This document shows positions 25,750 to 33,695 of a DNA stretch of 61,668 nt, in pieces. The notes beneath the pieces were generated by a model that searched no databases, was not told the origin of the DNA, and saw only the letters and a list, made by a program, of their open reading frames with translations. The first letter of the stretch is position 1. Each line of letters begins with the position of its first letter. Source of the DNA: Pseudomonas violetae (GTDB lineage Bacteria; Pseudomonadota; Gammaproteobacteria; Pseudomonadales; Pseudomonadaceae). The DNA lies in NCBI RefSeq assembly GCF_023072615.1, contig NZ_JAKNRW010000031.1, positions 1-61,668 of the forward strand. The letters run 5' to 3'. Both the position numbers and the translations under genes were made by a program.

Positions 25750-26622
25750 TCAAGTCAGCAGCCCCATCCGCCGCTTGGCCCGCTGCACCGAACCATTACG
25801 CACCGCCCAGCGCAGCATCGGCGCACTTCGATTGACGCTGGCGCGGATCAGCTTGCGCTGCAGCGGGCTCTGGCTGACGCCCAGCATGTCACTGGCCCAA
25901 TCGGGTAGCAGGTCAATTCCGGCCTGCATCATCAGGCCGCCGAAGGGCTTGGCCAGACGGCTCGGAGATGGGGCGTTCAGCAGCAGACGCAATACTTCGC
26001 GACTGCGCTCATCGCACAGTAGCTGTGGGCGAATACTCTCCAGGTAGTGGGATATTTCCTGCCTGGAGCGGGGTACATCCCGGGCCCCGAGGCGTTCGGC
26101 GATCAGTGCGATCTCTGCGTAGTAACGGTCCTGATCGGCCGGGGACAACTGTGGGTTGCGGTAACGCAGATGCGCCGCGAGGAAGTTGCTGACCTCCGCC
26201 ACATGAACCCACGTCAGTAACGACGGATCGCTGGCGGCGTAAGGCCGTCCATCGGGTGCTTTGCCGGTGACCTGCAAATGGATGGTGCGGACTTTCTCGA
26301 TCAGCCAGTCGGCATCCTTGCGCGAGCCGAAAGTAGTGCCGGAGATGAACTGGCCTGTGCGGCGCAATCGCCCCAGCATGTCTTCGCGAAAGTTGGAGTG
26401 GTCCCACACTCCGGCCAGCGCCAGGGGATGCAAGGCTTGCAACATGAGTGCGCTGATACCGCCAATCAACATGCTGCTGAAGTCGCCATGCACCTGCCAG
26501 CTCACTGAGTCGGGGCCGAACAAGCCGGGATCACCCTTGGGGTTTTCCAGGTCGAGCTTGCCGAGGGACAGGCCCGTGAGGCTCATGATCTGCGTTTCGA
26601 TGCGGCTGCGGATAAATTCCAT
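25750..26622 (-). CDS. MpaB-type oxygenase (DUF2236 family)
   Basis: 290 aa from MEFIRSRIETQIMSLTG. Family landmarks: SVSWQVHGDFSSMLIGGISALMLQALHPLALAGVWDHSNF, GRLRRTGQFISGTTFGS and TWVHVAEVSNFLAAHLRY. These His/Arg-rich motifs coordinate a b-type heme in characterised members (latex-clearing protein, MpaB). Substrate unknown. Upstream possible starts fall in a REP-like region. Confidence 0.78.
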   Translation of the reverse strand: MEFIRSRIETQIMSLTGLSLGKLDLENPKGDPGLFGPDSVSWQVHGDFSSMLIGGISALMLQALHPLALAGVWDHSNFREDMLGRLRRTGQFISGTTFGSRKDADWLIEKVRTIHLQVTGKAPDGRPYAASDPSLLTWVHVAEVSNFLAAHLRYRNPQLSPADQDRYYAEIALIAERLGARDVPRSRQEISHYLESIRPQLLCDERSREVLRLLLNAPSPSRLAKPFGGLMMQAGIDLLPDWASDMLGVSQSPLQRKLIRASVNRSAPMLRWAVRNGSVQRAKRRMGLLT

Positions 26623-26649
26623 GGGGGCTCTGTGGCGAATAAATGGGTG

Positions 26650-26742
26650 CTGTAGGCGCCGGCTTGCGGGCGATGGCGATACCTCTGCCACGTTTCCTGT
26701 GGTGGAAATGTCGCAATCGCCAGCGAGCCGGCTCCCACTAAG
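26650..26742. repeat. Degenerate inverted REP pair
   Basis: CTGTAGGCGCCGGCTTGCGG on the left and AGCGAGCCGGCTCCCAC on the right, in opposite orientation between acs and the MpaB gene; clearly REP-related but diverged from the other copies. Confidence 0.65.
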
Positions 26743-26759
26743 AGCAGTCGACCGCGTGG

Positions 26760-28697
26760 TTACTGGTTCAGGCGTTTATCCACCAGATCCTCTACCACGC
26801 TAGGGTCGGCCAGTGTCGAAGTGTCGCCCAGGCTGTCGAGCTCATTGCAGGCGATCTTACGCAGGATACGGCGCATGATCTTGCCTGAACGGGTTTTCGG
26901 CAAGGCGGGAGCCCACTGGATAAGGTCCGGTTTGGCGAAACTGCCGATGTCCTTGCTGACATGCTCCAGCAGCTCCTTCTTCAGTTGATCATTGGCTTCG
27001 GTGCCATTCATCGGCGTGACAAAGGCGTAAATTCCCTGACCCTTGAGGTCGTGTGGATAACCGACCACCGCCGCTTCGGCGATACTGTCGTGGAGCACCA
27101 GGGCGCTCTCGACTTCCGCAGTGCCAATTCGATGCCCCGACACGTTGATCACGTCGTCGATGCGCCCGGTGATCCAGTAATCGCCATCGTCGTCGCGACG
27201 CGCGCCATCGCCGGTGAAATAGTAGCCGGGGTAGGGCTTGAAGTACGTATCGACCATGCGCTGGGGATCGCCGTAGACGCTGCGGATCTGCGCCGGCCAG
27301 CTGGATTTGATTGCCAGCACTCCGCTGCCGGCGCCTTTAATTTCCTTGCCGACTTCGTCGAGCAATACCGGTTGCACGCCAAACATCGGTTGCGTGGCGC
27401 AGCCGGGTTTGATCCGCTGGGCGCTGACCAGGGGGCTGAGCATGATGCCGCCAGTCTCGGTCTGCCACCAGGTATCAACGATCGGGCAGCGCTGCTCGCC
27501 CACTGCATTGAAATACCAGTCCCACGCTTCCGGGTTGATCGGCTCACCGACGCTGCCGAGCAATCTGAGGCTCGCGCGTGAAGTTTCCTTCAAAGGTTCG
27601 GGGCCTTCACGCATCAGGGAGCGCAGTGCGGTAGGTGCGGTGTAGAAGATGTTGACCTGGTGTTTATCGATCACCTGCCAGAAGCGCGAACTGCTGGGAT
27701 AACTCGGCACGCCTTCGAAGATCAGCGTGGTCGAACCATTGGCCAGCGGCCCGTAGACGATGTAGCTGTGGCCAGTGACCCAGCCGACATCGGCGGTGCA
27801 CCAGAAAACTTCATCGTCGCGATAATCGAGCACGTATTTGAACGTCATTGCGGCTTGCAGCAGATACCCCCCGGTGGTGTGCAGGACGCCTTTGGGTTTG
27901 CCGGTGCTGCCGGAGGTGTAGAGGATGAACAGCGGGTCTTCGGCGTCCATCGGTTCGGGCGGGCAGTCGTCGCTGACCTCGCGCACGGCCTGGTGATACC
28001 ACAGGTCACGCCCTTCAACCCATTCGACATCGCCCTGGGTGCGCTCGACCACGATGACCGTGCTGACGTCAGGGCAACTTAGCAGGGCCTTGTCGACTTT
28101 CGCTTTCAGCGGCACGACTTTGCCGCCACGCACGCCTTCATCAGCGGTGATCACGGTGCGGCAATCGGCGTCGAGGATGCGGTCGCGCACCGAGTCTGGG
28201 GAGAATCCGCCAAACACTACCGAATGCACCGCGCCGATCCGTGTGCAGGCGAGCATGGCGTAGGCGGCTTCCGGAATCATCGGCATGTAGATGCACACCC
28301 GATCGCCTTTCTTCACGCCACGGCTCTTGAGCACGTTGGCCAGGCGGCAGACGTGGTGGTGTAGCTTCCTGTAGGTGATTTGGGTCGAGTCGACCGGATC
28401 GTCGCCTTCCCAGATGATGGCTACCTGATCGCCGCGTTGCGCCAGATGGCGATCGATGCAGTTGTAACTGACGTTCAACTGGCCCCCCGCAAACCAACTG
28501 GCTTCGCCGGTTTTCAGGTTGTAGCGCTGCACGGTCTCCCATGGCGCGCTCCAGTCGAGGAAGCGAGTGGCTTGTTCAGCCCAGAAGGTGCTGGGATGTT
28601 CGATGGATTGGCGGTACAGGCGCTGGTAGTCGTCTTGACTGAGATTTGCAGCCCGGCGGACGGCATCGGCTTTGGGGAACGTGCTGATATCGAACAT
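26760..28697 (-). CDS. acs: Acetyl-CoA synthetase
   Basis: 645 aa. Adenylate-forming core motif YTSGSTGKPKGVLHTTGGY (about 263-281), WWQTETGG, hinge YFTGDGARRDDDGDYWITGR, and the C-terminal PKTRSGKIMRR whose Lys is the regulatory acetylation site. Converts acetate, ATP and CoA to acetyl-CoA, AMP and PPi; used for growth on acetate and scavenging. An A-rich motif lies at the ribosome binding site, which suggests catabolite repression. Confidence 0.96.
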   Translation of the reverse strand: MFDISTFPKADAVRRAANLSQDDYQRLYRQSIEHPSTFWAEQATRFLDWSAPWETVQRYNLKTGEASWFAGGQLNVSYNCIDRHLAQRGDQVAIIWEGDDPVDSTQITYRKLHHHVCRLANVLKSRGVKKGDRVCIYMPMIPEAAYAMLACTRIGAVHSVVFGGFSPDSVRDRILDADCRTVITADEGVRGGKVVPLKAKVDKALLSCPDVSTVIVVERTQGDVEWVEGRDLWYHQAVREVSDDCPPEPMDAEDPLFILYTSGSTGKPKGVLHTTGGYLLQAAMTFKYVLDYRDDEVFWCTADVGWVTGHSYIVYGPLANGSTTLIFEGVPSYPSSSRFWQVIDKHQVNIFYTAPTALRSLMREGPEPLKETSRASLRLLGSVGEPINPEAWDWYFNAVGEQRCPIVDTWWQTETGGIMLSPLVSAQRIKPGCATQPMFGVQPVLLDEVGKEIKGAGSGVLAIKSSWPAQIRSVYGDPQRMVDTYFKPYPGYYFTGDGARRDDDGDYWITGRIDDVINVSGHRIGTAEVESALVLHDSIAEAAVVGYPHDLKGQGIYAFVTPMNGTEANDQLKKELLEHVSKDIGSFAKPDLIQWAPALPKTRSGKIMRRILRKIACNELDSLGDTSTLADPSVVEDLVDKRLNQ

Positions 28698-28702
28698 GAC
28701 GG

Positions 28703-28720
28703 TTCCTTATTCTTGTTTTG
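28703..28720 (-). promoter_or_regulatory. A-rich Hfq/Crc motif at the acs ribosome binding site
   Basis: On the minus strand CAAAACAAGAATAAGGAA immediately precedes the acs start. It contains AANAANAA-type repeats and overlaps the AAGGA ribosome binding site, as in known Hfq-Crc targets. Confidence 0.6.
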
Positions 28721-28780
28721 GAAAACAAGCCATAAAGATGCGCCGAGTGACCAGCGGGTTCAAGTCATACACAAGCCAAC

Positions 28781-28867
28781 GTGGGAGCGGGCTTGCTCGC
28801 GAAAGCGGCGCATCAGCAACAACATCGTTGCATGACACTCCGCTTTCGCGAGCAAGCCCGCTCCCAC
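28781..28867. repeat. Inverted REP pair between pgi and acs
   Basis: GTGGGAGCGGGCTTGCTCGC at 28781-28800, extended by GAAAGCGG, and its exact inverse CCGCTTTCGCGAGCAAGCCC plus GCTCCCAC at 28840-28867. 28-bp arms with a 31-nt spacer, a typical REPIN. Confidence 0.92.
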
Positions 28868-28891
28868 AGGGGATAGCAGGATCGGCTCAGA

Positions 28892-30556
28892 TCAACCGCG
28901 GTGACGACCGCGGAAGTAGTTGATCAAACCCTGGGTAGAAGCATCGTCAGCCGGCGTTTCTTCGCTGCCAACCAGCCGGTTGTAAACGCCTTTGCCCAAT
29001 TCCTTACCCAGTTCCACACCCCACTGGTCAAAGGCATTGATGCCCCAGATAACGCTCTGCACAAAGACTTTATGTTCGTACATCGCCACCAGCGCGCCGA
29101 GACGACGCGGGCTGATGCGTTCAACCACGAGGGTGTTGCTTGGACGATTGCCCGGGATCACCTTGTGCGGCGCGATCTTGTGCACGTCTTCTTCGCTGAC
29201 GCCTTTGTCACGCAGTTCGGCTTCGGCTTCGGCGAGGGTTTTGCCAAGCATCAGTGCCTGGCTCTGGGACAGGCAGTTGGCGTACAGCCACTGGTGGTGG
29301 TCGGCTACCGGGTTGAAACTGACGATCGGCACAATGAAGTCGGCCGGGATCAATTGGGTGCCCTGGTGCAGCAACTGGTGATAGGCGTGCTGGCCGTTGC
29401 AACCTACGCCGCCCCAGATGACCGGCCCGGTGTCAGTGGAAACCGGCGTGCCATCCTGGCGCACGCTCTTGCCGTTGGATTCCATGTCCAGCTGTTGCAA
29501 ATGCTTGGTGATATTGCGCAGATAGTGGTCGTACGGCAGGATCGCATGGCTCTGCGCACCCCAGAAGTTGCCGTACCAGACACCGAGCAATGCCAGCAGC
29601 ACCGGCATGTTCTGTTCGAAAGGCGCGCTCTGGAAATGCTGGTCCATGGTGTAGGCACCGGACAGCAGTTCTTTGAAGTTCGACATGCCAATGGCGAGGG
29701 CAATCGGCAGGCCGATGGCCGACCACAGCGAGTAACGCCCGCCAACCCAGTCCCACATCGGGAAGATGTTTTCTTCGCGAATACCAAAGGCGACGGCGGC
29801 GGCGTTGTTGCTCGATACCGCGATGAAGTGGCGATACAGCTCGGCTTCGGAACCGCCCTGGGCAAGGTACCAGGCGCGCGCGGCCTGGGCGTTCTTCAGG
29901 GTCTCGAGGGTATTGAAGGACTTCGACGAGACGATGAACAGCGTAGTCTCGGCCCGCAGCTTCATGGTCAGCTCGTGAAACTCGCTGCCGTCGATGTTCG
30001 CCAGGTAGTGGCAACGCACGCCTTTCTGGGCGTAGGACAACAGTGCTTCGGACACCAGTTCGGGACCAAGGAACGAGCCACCGATGCCAATGTTCACCAC
30101 GTCAGTGATGGGCTTCTCGGTGTAACCGCGCCACAGACCGTCGTGGATGCGGCCCACGAGGTCGGTAATCTGGTTCAACACCTTGTGTACTTCGGGCATC
30201 ACGTTGACGCCGTTGACCGACAACTTGTCGCCAACCGGTCGACGCAGGGCGGTGTGCAGCGCAGGGCGCCCTTCGGACGAGTTGACGATTTCGCCTTCGA
30301 ACAGCGACTTGATCGCACCCTTGAGGTCCACTTCATTGGCCAGGCCCACCAGCAGGTCGCGGGTTTCGGCGTTGATCAGATTCTTCGAATAGTCGAGAAA
30401 CAGGCCGCAGCTGCTGAGGGTGAATTGAGTGAAGCGCTGCGGATCGGCATTAAACGCTTCGCGCATGCTGAAATCCTGCATGGCTTGGCGGTGATCATTC
30501 AACGCTTGCCAGGCGGGCAGAGCGGTCACGTCGTGAGGAGTGCGGTAGTACGCCAT
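28892..30556 (-). CDS. pgi: Glucose-6-phosphate isomerase
   Basis: 554 aa. Both PGI signatures are present: substrate loop VVNIGIGGSFLGPELVSEAL and VSSKSFNTLETLKNA in the first SIS domain, FPMWDWVGGRYSLWSAIG, and GINAFDQWGVELGKELG near the C-terminus (signature 2). Interconverts glucose-6-P and fructose-6-P; in pseudomonads it mostly runs toward glucose-6-P in the Entner-Doudoroff cycle. Confidence 0.97.
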   Translation of the reverse strand: MAYYRTPHDVTALPAWQALNDHRQAMQDFSMREAFNADPQRFTQFTLSSCGLFLDYSKNLINAETRDLLVGLANEVDLKGAIKSLFEGEIVNSSEGRPALHTALRRPVGDKLSVNGVNVMPEVHKVLNQITDLVGRIHDGLWRGYTEKPITDVVNIGIGGSFLGPELVSEALLSYAQKGVRCHYLANIDGSEFHELTMKLRAETTLFIVSSKSFNTLETLKNAQAARAWYLAQGGSEAELYRHFIAVSSNNAAAVAFGIREENIFPMWDWVGGRYSLWSAIGLPIALAIGMSNFKELLSGAYTMDQHFQSAPFEQNMPVLLALLGVWYGNFWGAQSHAILPYDHYLRNITKHLQQLDMESNGKSVRQDGTPVSTDTGPVIWGGVGCNGQHAYHQLLHQGTQLIPADFIVPIVSFNPVADHHQWLYANCLSQSQALMLGKTLAEAEAELRDKGVSEEDVHKIAPHKVIPGNRPSNTLVVERISPRRLGALVAMYEHKVFVQSVIWGINAFDQWGVELGKELGKGVYNRLVGSEETPADDASTQGLINYFRGRHRG

Positions 30557-30603
30557 CGCTGCGGGTTTCCTTTTTACTTGAACGGCTTTTGAACACTAAA
30601 AAT

Positions 30604-30630
30604 ACCGGATCGCTGGGGGGGGCGTCCGGT
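30604..30630. repeat. Hairpin with an eight-G-type loop upstream of pgi
   Basis: ACCGGATCGC and GCGTCCGGT pair with one bulged T, enclosing TGGGGGGG. It lies 48-74 nt before the pgi start, in its leader or promoter. The rest of 30557-30786 shows no gene. Confidence 0.4.
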
Positions 30631-30786
30631 CAACTGCGTCGTCACGTTTTCATGGCGCAGGGCGAATACAGTAACCCTCGCGCTGCGATCTGTCTTGACT
30701 TTGTCTGACCCGTTTCCGGTACTTTTTTATACATCAACACGGGGACGCGCCGACAAACGGAAGGAAAAGGTGTTTTGCTGGTTAGA

Positions 30787-31167
30787 TCAGGCGACCTGTA
30801 CCGGGATGGCGTTGCTGGTGTGGCTCAGTTCGTTACCTGGCGCCATGTAAAGCATGCGTGGCTTGAAGTTGAGCAGCTCGGCTTCGCTGTAATGGGCGTA
30901 GGCGCAGATGATCACGCGATCGCCGACCTTGGCCTTATGCGCCGCGGCGCCATTGACCGAAATCATGCGCGAGCCTTCCTCGCCACGGATGGCGTAGGTG
31001 GTGAAGCGTTCGCCGTTGTCGACGTTGTAGATCTGGATCTGTTCGTACTCGCGAATGCCGGACAGGTCCAGCCATTCACCGTCTATGGCGCAAGAACCTT
31101 CGTAATCGAGAACAGCGTGGGTGACTTCGGCGCGATGCAGCTTGGCCTTTAGCATGATGGCGTGCAT
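30787..31167 (-). CDS. panD: Aspartate 1-decarboxylase (pyruvoyl enzyme)
   Basis: 126 aa. Self-cleavage site at Gly24-Ser25 (DYEGSCAIDG), where Ser25 becomes the pyruvoyl group. N-terminus MHAIMLKAKLHRAEVTHA and NGAAAHKAKVGDRVIICAYA are diagnostic. Makes beta-alanine for pantothenate. Separated from panC by a REP palindrome, unlike the tight panB-panC overlap. Confidence 0.96.
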   Translation of the reverse strand: MHAIMLKAKLHRAEVTHAVLDYEGSCAIDGEWLDLSGIREYEQIQIYNVDNGERFTTYAIRGEEGSRMISVNGAAAHKAKVGDRVIICAYAHYSEAELLNFKPRMLYMAPGNELSHTSNAIPVQVA

Positions 31168-31217
31168 TTTTTGTTATCCCAGGTCGAAATCGGGTTTTGG
31201 AATCTGAGGCAGATTTA

Positions 31218-31247
31218 TTGTGGGAGCAGGCTTGCTCGCTCCCACAA
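31218..31247. repeat. Single REP palindrome between panC and panD
   Basis: TTGTGGGAGC...GCTCCCACAA: 10-bp arms around AGGCTTGCTC. One folded REP of the GTGGGAGC class. Confidence 0.85.
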
Positions 31248-31260
31248 AGGCTCGCGGTGT

Positions 31261-32121
31261 TTAAGCGCAAGCGTCCAGGTTCAGGTGCAGGTTGTCGATC
31301 AAGCGGGTTGTGCCCAGGAACGCTGCTACCAGAATCACTACATCCCGATCCTCTGGGCTGGCCGGGCGCAAGTTTTGCGCCTGGCGGATTTCCAGGTAGT
31401 CAGGGCGCAGTCCGGCGGCTTCCAGTTGCTGCAACTGGGCGCGGATCAGTGCCGGATAGTCGCGATCTCCGTGCTTGATCGCCTCGGCGATCTCGCTCAG
31501 CGTGCGATATACCACCGGTGCAACGGCCCGCTGTTCTTCGCTGAGGAACCCGTTACGCGACGACAACGCCAAACCGTCGGCCGCACGCACGGTTGGCTCG
31601 CCAATGATCTGGATCGGCATGTTCAGGTCATGGACCAGTGATTTGATGACCGCCAACTGCTGGAAGTCTTTCTGGCCGAAGATCGCCAGGTCCGGCTGAA
31701 CCATGTTGAACAGTTTGCTGACGACCGTCGCCACCCCTTCGAAATGCCCAGGGCGGCTGGCGCCACACAAGCCTTCGGACAGTTGCGGTACGCTGACCCG
31801 CGTCTGCCCGGCCATGCCATCGGGGTACATCTCCTCGACGCTCGGCGCGAACAGCAGGTGGCAGCCGGCCTGAAGCAGTTTCTCCTGGTCGGCGGTGAGG
31901 GTCCGCGGGTATTTTTCGAGGTCTTCGCCGGCTCCGAATTGCAGCGGATTGACGAAGATGCTCGCGACCACGAAATCCACCCGTTGGGTGGCCTTGGTGA
32001 CCAGCGCGACATGGCCACTGTGCAGGTTGCCCATGGTGGGCACGAAGCCGATACGTTTGCCTTCACTGCGGGCCCGGGCCACGGCGGCCCGGAGTTCGCG
32101 TACGGTTTTTACGGTGTTCAT
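31261..32121 (-). CDS. panC: Pantothenate synthetase
   Basis: 286 aa. ATP-binding HIGH-type HSGH in FVPTMGNLHSGHVALV (about 26-41), DVVASIFVNPLQFG-like segment, second motif SSRN (LALSSRNGFL). Joins pantoate and beta-alanine using ATP. Start MNTVKTVREL matches the family; it overlaps the panB stop by 4 nt (ATGA). Confidence 0.96.
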   Translation of the reverse strand: MNTVKTVRELRAAVARARSEGKRIGFVPTMGNLHSGHVALVTKATQRVDFVVASIFVNPLQFGAGEDLEKYPRTLTADQEKLLQAGCHLLFAPSVEEMYPDGMAGQTRVSVPQLSEGLCGASRPGHFEGVATVVSKLFNMVQPDLAIFGQKDFQQLAVIKSLVHDLNMPIQIIGEPTVRAADGLALSSRNGFLSEEQRAVAPVVYRTLSEIAEAIKHGDRDYPALIRAQLQQLEAAGLRPDYLEIRQAQNLRPASPEDRDVVILVAAFLGTTRLIDNLHLNLDACA

Positions 32122-32918
32122 GCAGAAAATCCGTGTTCGATGCCCGGGAAAGTCGCCGCTTTGACTTCGGCTACGTAAGCGCTCAGGGCCGCGTGAATGC
32201 TGGGTTGTCCAGTCATGAAGTTTTTCACGAACTTGGGCACGCGCCCGGTGATGGACAGGCCCAGCATGTCGTGCAGCACCAACACCTGGCCGTCGGTCGC
32301 GTGACCTGCGCCGATACCGATCACCGGAATCTTCACCGCTTGGGTGATTTCTTCGGCCAGTTCGCTTGGCACGCATTCCAGCAGCAGCATGGCCGCGCCG
32401 GCCTGTTCCAGGGAAATTGCGTCGGCACGCATTTGCCGCGCCTGATTTTCGTTACGGCCCTGGACCTTGTAACCGCCGAGGATGTTTACCGACTGCGGCG
32501 TCAACCCCATGTGCGCGCACACCGGGATACCGCGTTCAGCCAGCAGGCGGATCGAGTCCGCCAGCCACAATGCGCCTTCGACCTTGACCATGTTTGCACC
32601 GGCCTGCATCAACAGGGCGCTGTTGGTCATGGTTTGTTCGTTGGTGGCGTACGCCATGAACGGCAGGTCAGCGAGGATCAATGCGTCTGAGTTGCCGCGC
32701 TTGACGCAGGCCACGTGGTAAGCCATTTCTGCGGTGCTGACCGGCAGGGTGCTGTCGTGCCCTTGCAGGACCATGCCGAGGGAATCGCCCACCAACAGCA
32801 CTTCAACCCCGGCCTCATTGCAGGCGTGGGCGAATGTCGCGTCATAGCAGGTCAGCATGGTGATTTTTTCACCTTTTTGCTTGAGACCTTGCAGGGTTGT
32901 CAGGGTAATTGCTGGCAT
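32118..32918 (-). CDS. panB: 3-methyl-2-oxobutanoate hydroxymethyltransferase
   Basis: 266 aa (beta/alpha)8 enzyme. MLTCYDATFAHACNEAGVEVLLVGDSLGMV carries the metal/substrate residues; GAAMLLLECVPSEL and PVIGIGAGHATDGQVLV follow. Uses 5,10-methylene-THF to make ketopantoate from ketoisovalerate, an intermediate of the IlvIHC pathway also encoded here. Start MPAITLTTLQGLK gives normal length; a start five codons upstream is less likely. Confidence 0.95.
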   Translation of the reverse strand: MPAITLTTLQGLKQKGEKITMLTCYDATFAHACNEAGVEVLLVGDSLGMVLQGHDSTLPVSTAEMAYHVACVKRGNSDALILADLPFMAYATNEQTMTNSALLMQAGANMVKVEGALWLADSIRLLAERGIPVCAHMGLTPQSVNILGGYKVQGRNENQARQMRADAISLEQAGAAMLLLECVPSELAEEITQAVKIPVIGIGAGHATDGQVLVLHDMLGLSITGRVPKFVKNFMTGQPSIHAALSAYVAEVKAATFPGIEHGFSA

Positions 32919-33099
32919 CAAAAGGTTCCTCATTCAGGCGCTACGGAAACTACTGCGAGTAACGCGCGTGATTCTTCGTGGAATACAGGCGCACGGTCTG
33001 TTGTCGTGCTTTTAAGGCCTGAATTGCGCCCTGTAACGCCGTGTTGACGGCGGCGGGACGCCTATAGTCGTGAGGAGAACCCGGGAAGTCAATTGCATG

Positions 33100-33139
33100 T
33101 GTTACCGCGTTGTTACGGCAGGGGTGTTACCGGGGTAAC
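33100..33139. repeat. TGTTAC repeat cluster upstream of panB
   Basis: TGTTAC at 33100, 33111 and 33125, followed by GGTAAC at 33134-33139. TGTTAC is the CbrB half-site seen at crcZ, but no sigma-54 promoter is visible between here and panB. Otherwise 32919-33171 has no gene. Confidence 0.4.
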
Positions 33140-33171
33140 TGATGCGATTCAGCACCTGCAGACAAAACCAA

Positions 33172-33199
33172 TGTGGGAGCGAGCAAGCTCGCTCCCACA
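33172..33199. repeat. REP palindrome between folK and panB
   Basis: TGTGGGAGCGAGCA / AGCTCGCTCCCACA: near-perfect 28-bp palindrome of the GTGGGAGC REP class. Confidence 0.85.
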
Positions 33200-33206
33200 G
33201 GGGGTG

Positions 33207-33692
33207 TCAATTTTGGGGGAGGCGCTCCAGGCCGACGAACGGGCAGGCGGCAAGCAGTGCCCGCAAGGTGCGGCCATCAGGGAGGCGCAGCTGAGCAGGT
33301 GCCAATTCGGCCAACGGATACAGGACGAAGGCCCGTTCCTGCATCTGATAGTGAGGCACTTTGAGGCGAGGCTGGTCGATCAGGCGATCACCATACAGCA
33401 GGATATCCAGGTCCAACGTGCGCGGGCCCCAACGTTCCAGGCGCTCGCGACCTTGCTCGTTTTCGATCGCTTGCAGCGCATCGAGCAGTTCCAGCGGCTC
33501 TAGGCCGCTGTCGAGGGCCGCGACTGCGTTGGTATAGCGCGGTTGCCCGGGTAACAGCGAATCGCTCTGATAGAACGCGGACACCCCGACCAGCGCGCTG
33601 TGCGGCAATTGCACCAGCGCCTCGACGGCGCTGCGCAGTTGTTCGTCGGGGTCGGCGAGGTTGCTGCCCATGCCGATGTAGATGCGTTCCAT
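33207..33692 (-). CDS. folK: 6-hydroxymethyl-7,8-dihydropterin pyrophosphokinase
   Basis: 161 aa. IYIGMGSNLADP at the N-terminus and the HPPK signature ERWGPRTLDLDILLYGD (about 85-101). Transfers pyrophosphate from ATP to the pterin in folate synthesis. ATG at 33692 lies 3 nt after the pcnB stop; an overlapping TTG one codon upstream is less likely. Confidence 0.95.
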   Translation of the reverse strand: MERIYIGMGSNLADPDEQLRSAVEALVQLPHSALVGVSAFYQSDSLLPGQPRYTNAVAALDSGLEPLELLDALQAIENEQGRERLERWGPRTLDLDILLYGDRLIDQPRLKVPHYQMQERAFVLYPLAELAPAQLRLPDGRTLRALLAACPFVGLERLPQN

Positions 33693-33695
33693 CAA

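Noticed and set aside
28781..28867. Possible transcription terminator between pgi and acs
   Set aside because: The inverted repeat is a REP pair without a U tract; any termination would be secondary.
28901..30592. Long open frame antisense to pgi
   Set aside because: Shadow of pgi codon bias; composition is not protein-like.
33100..33139. A definite CbrB-dependent promoter for panB
   Set aside because: Half-sites are in direct rather than inverted order at the required 12-14 nt spacing, and no -24/-12 element is present; kept only as a weak observation.
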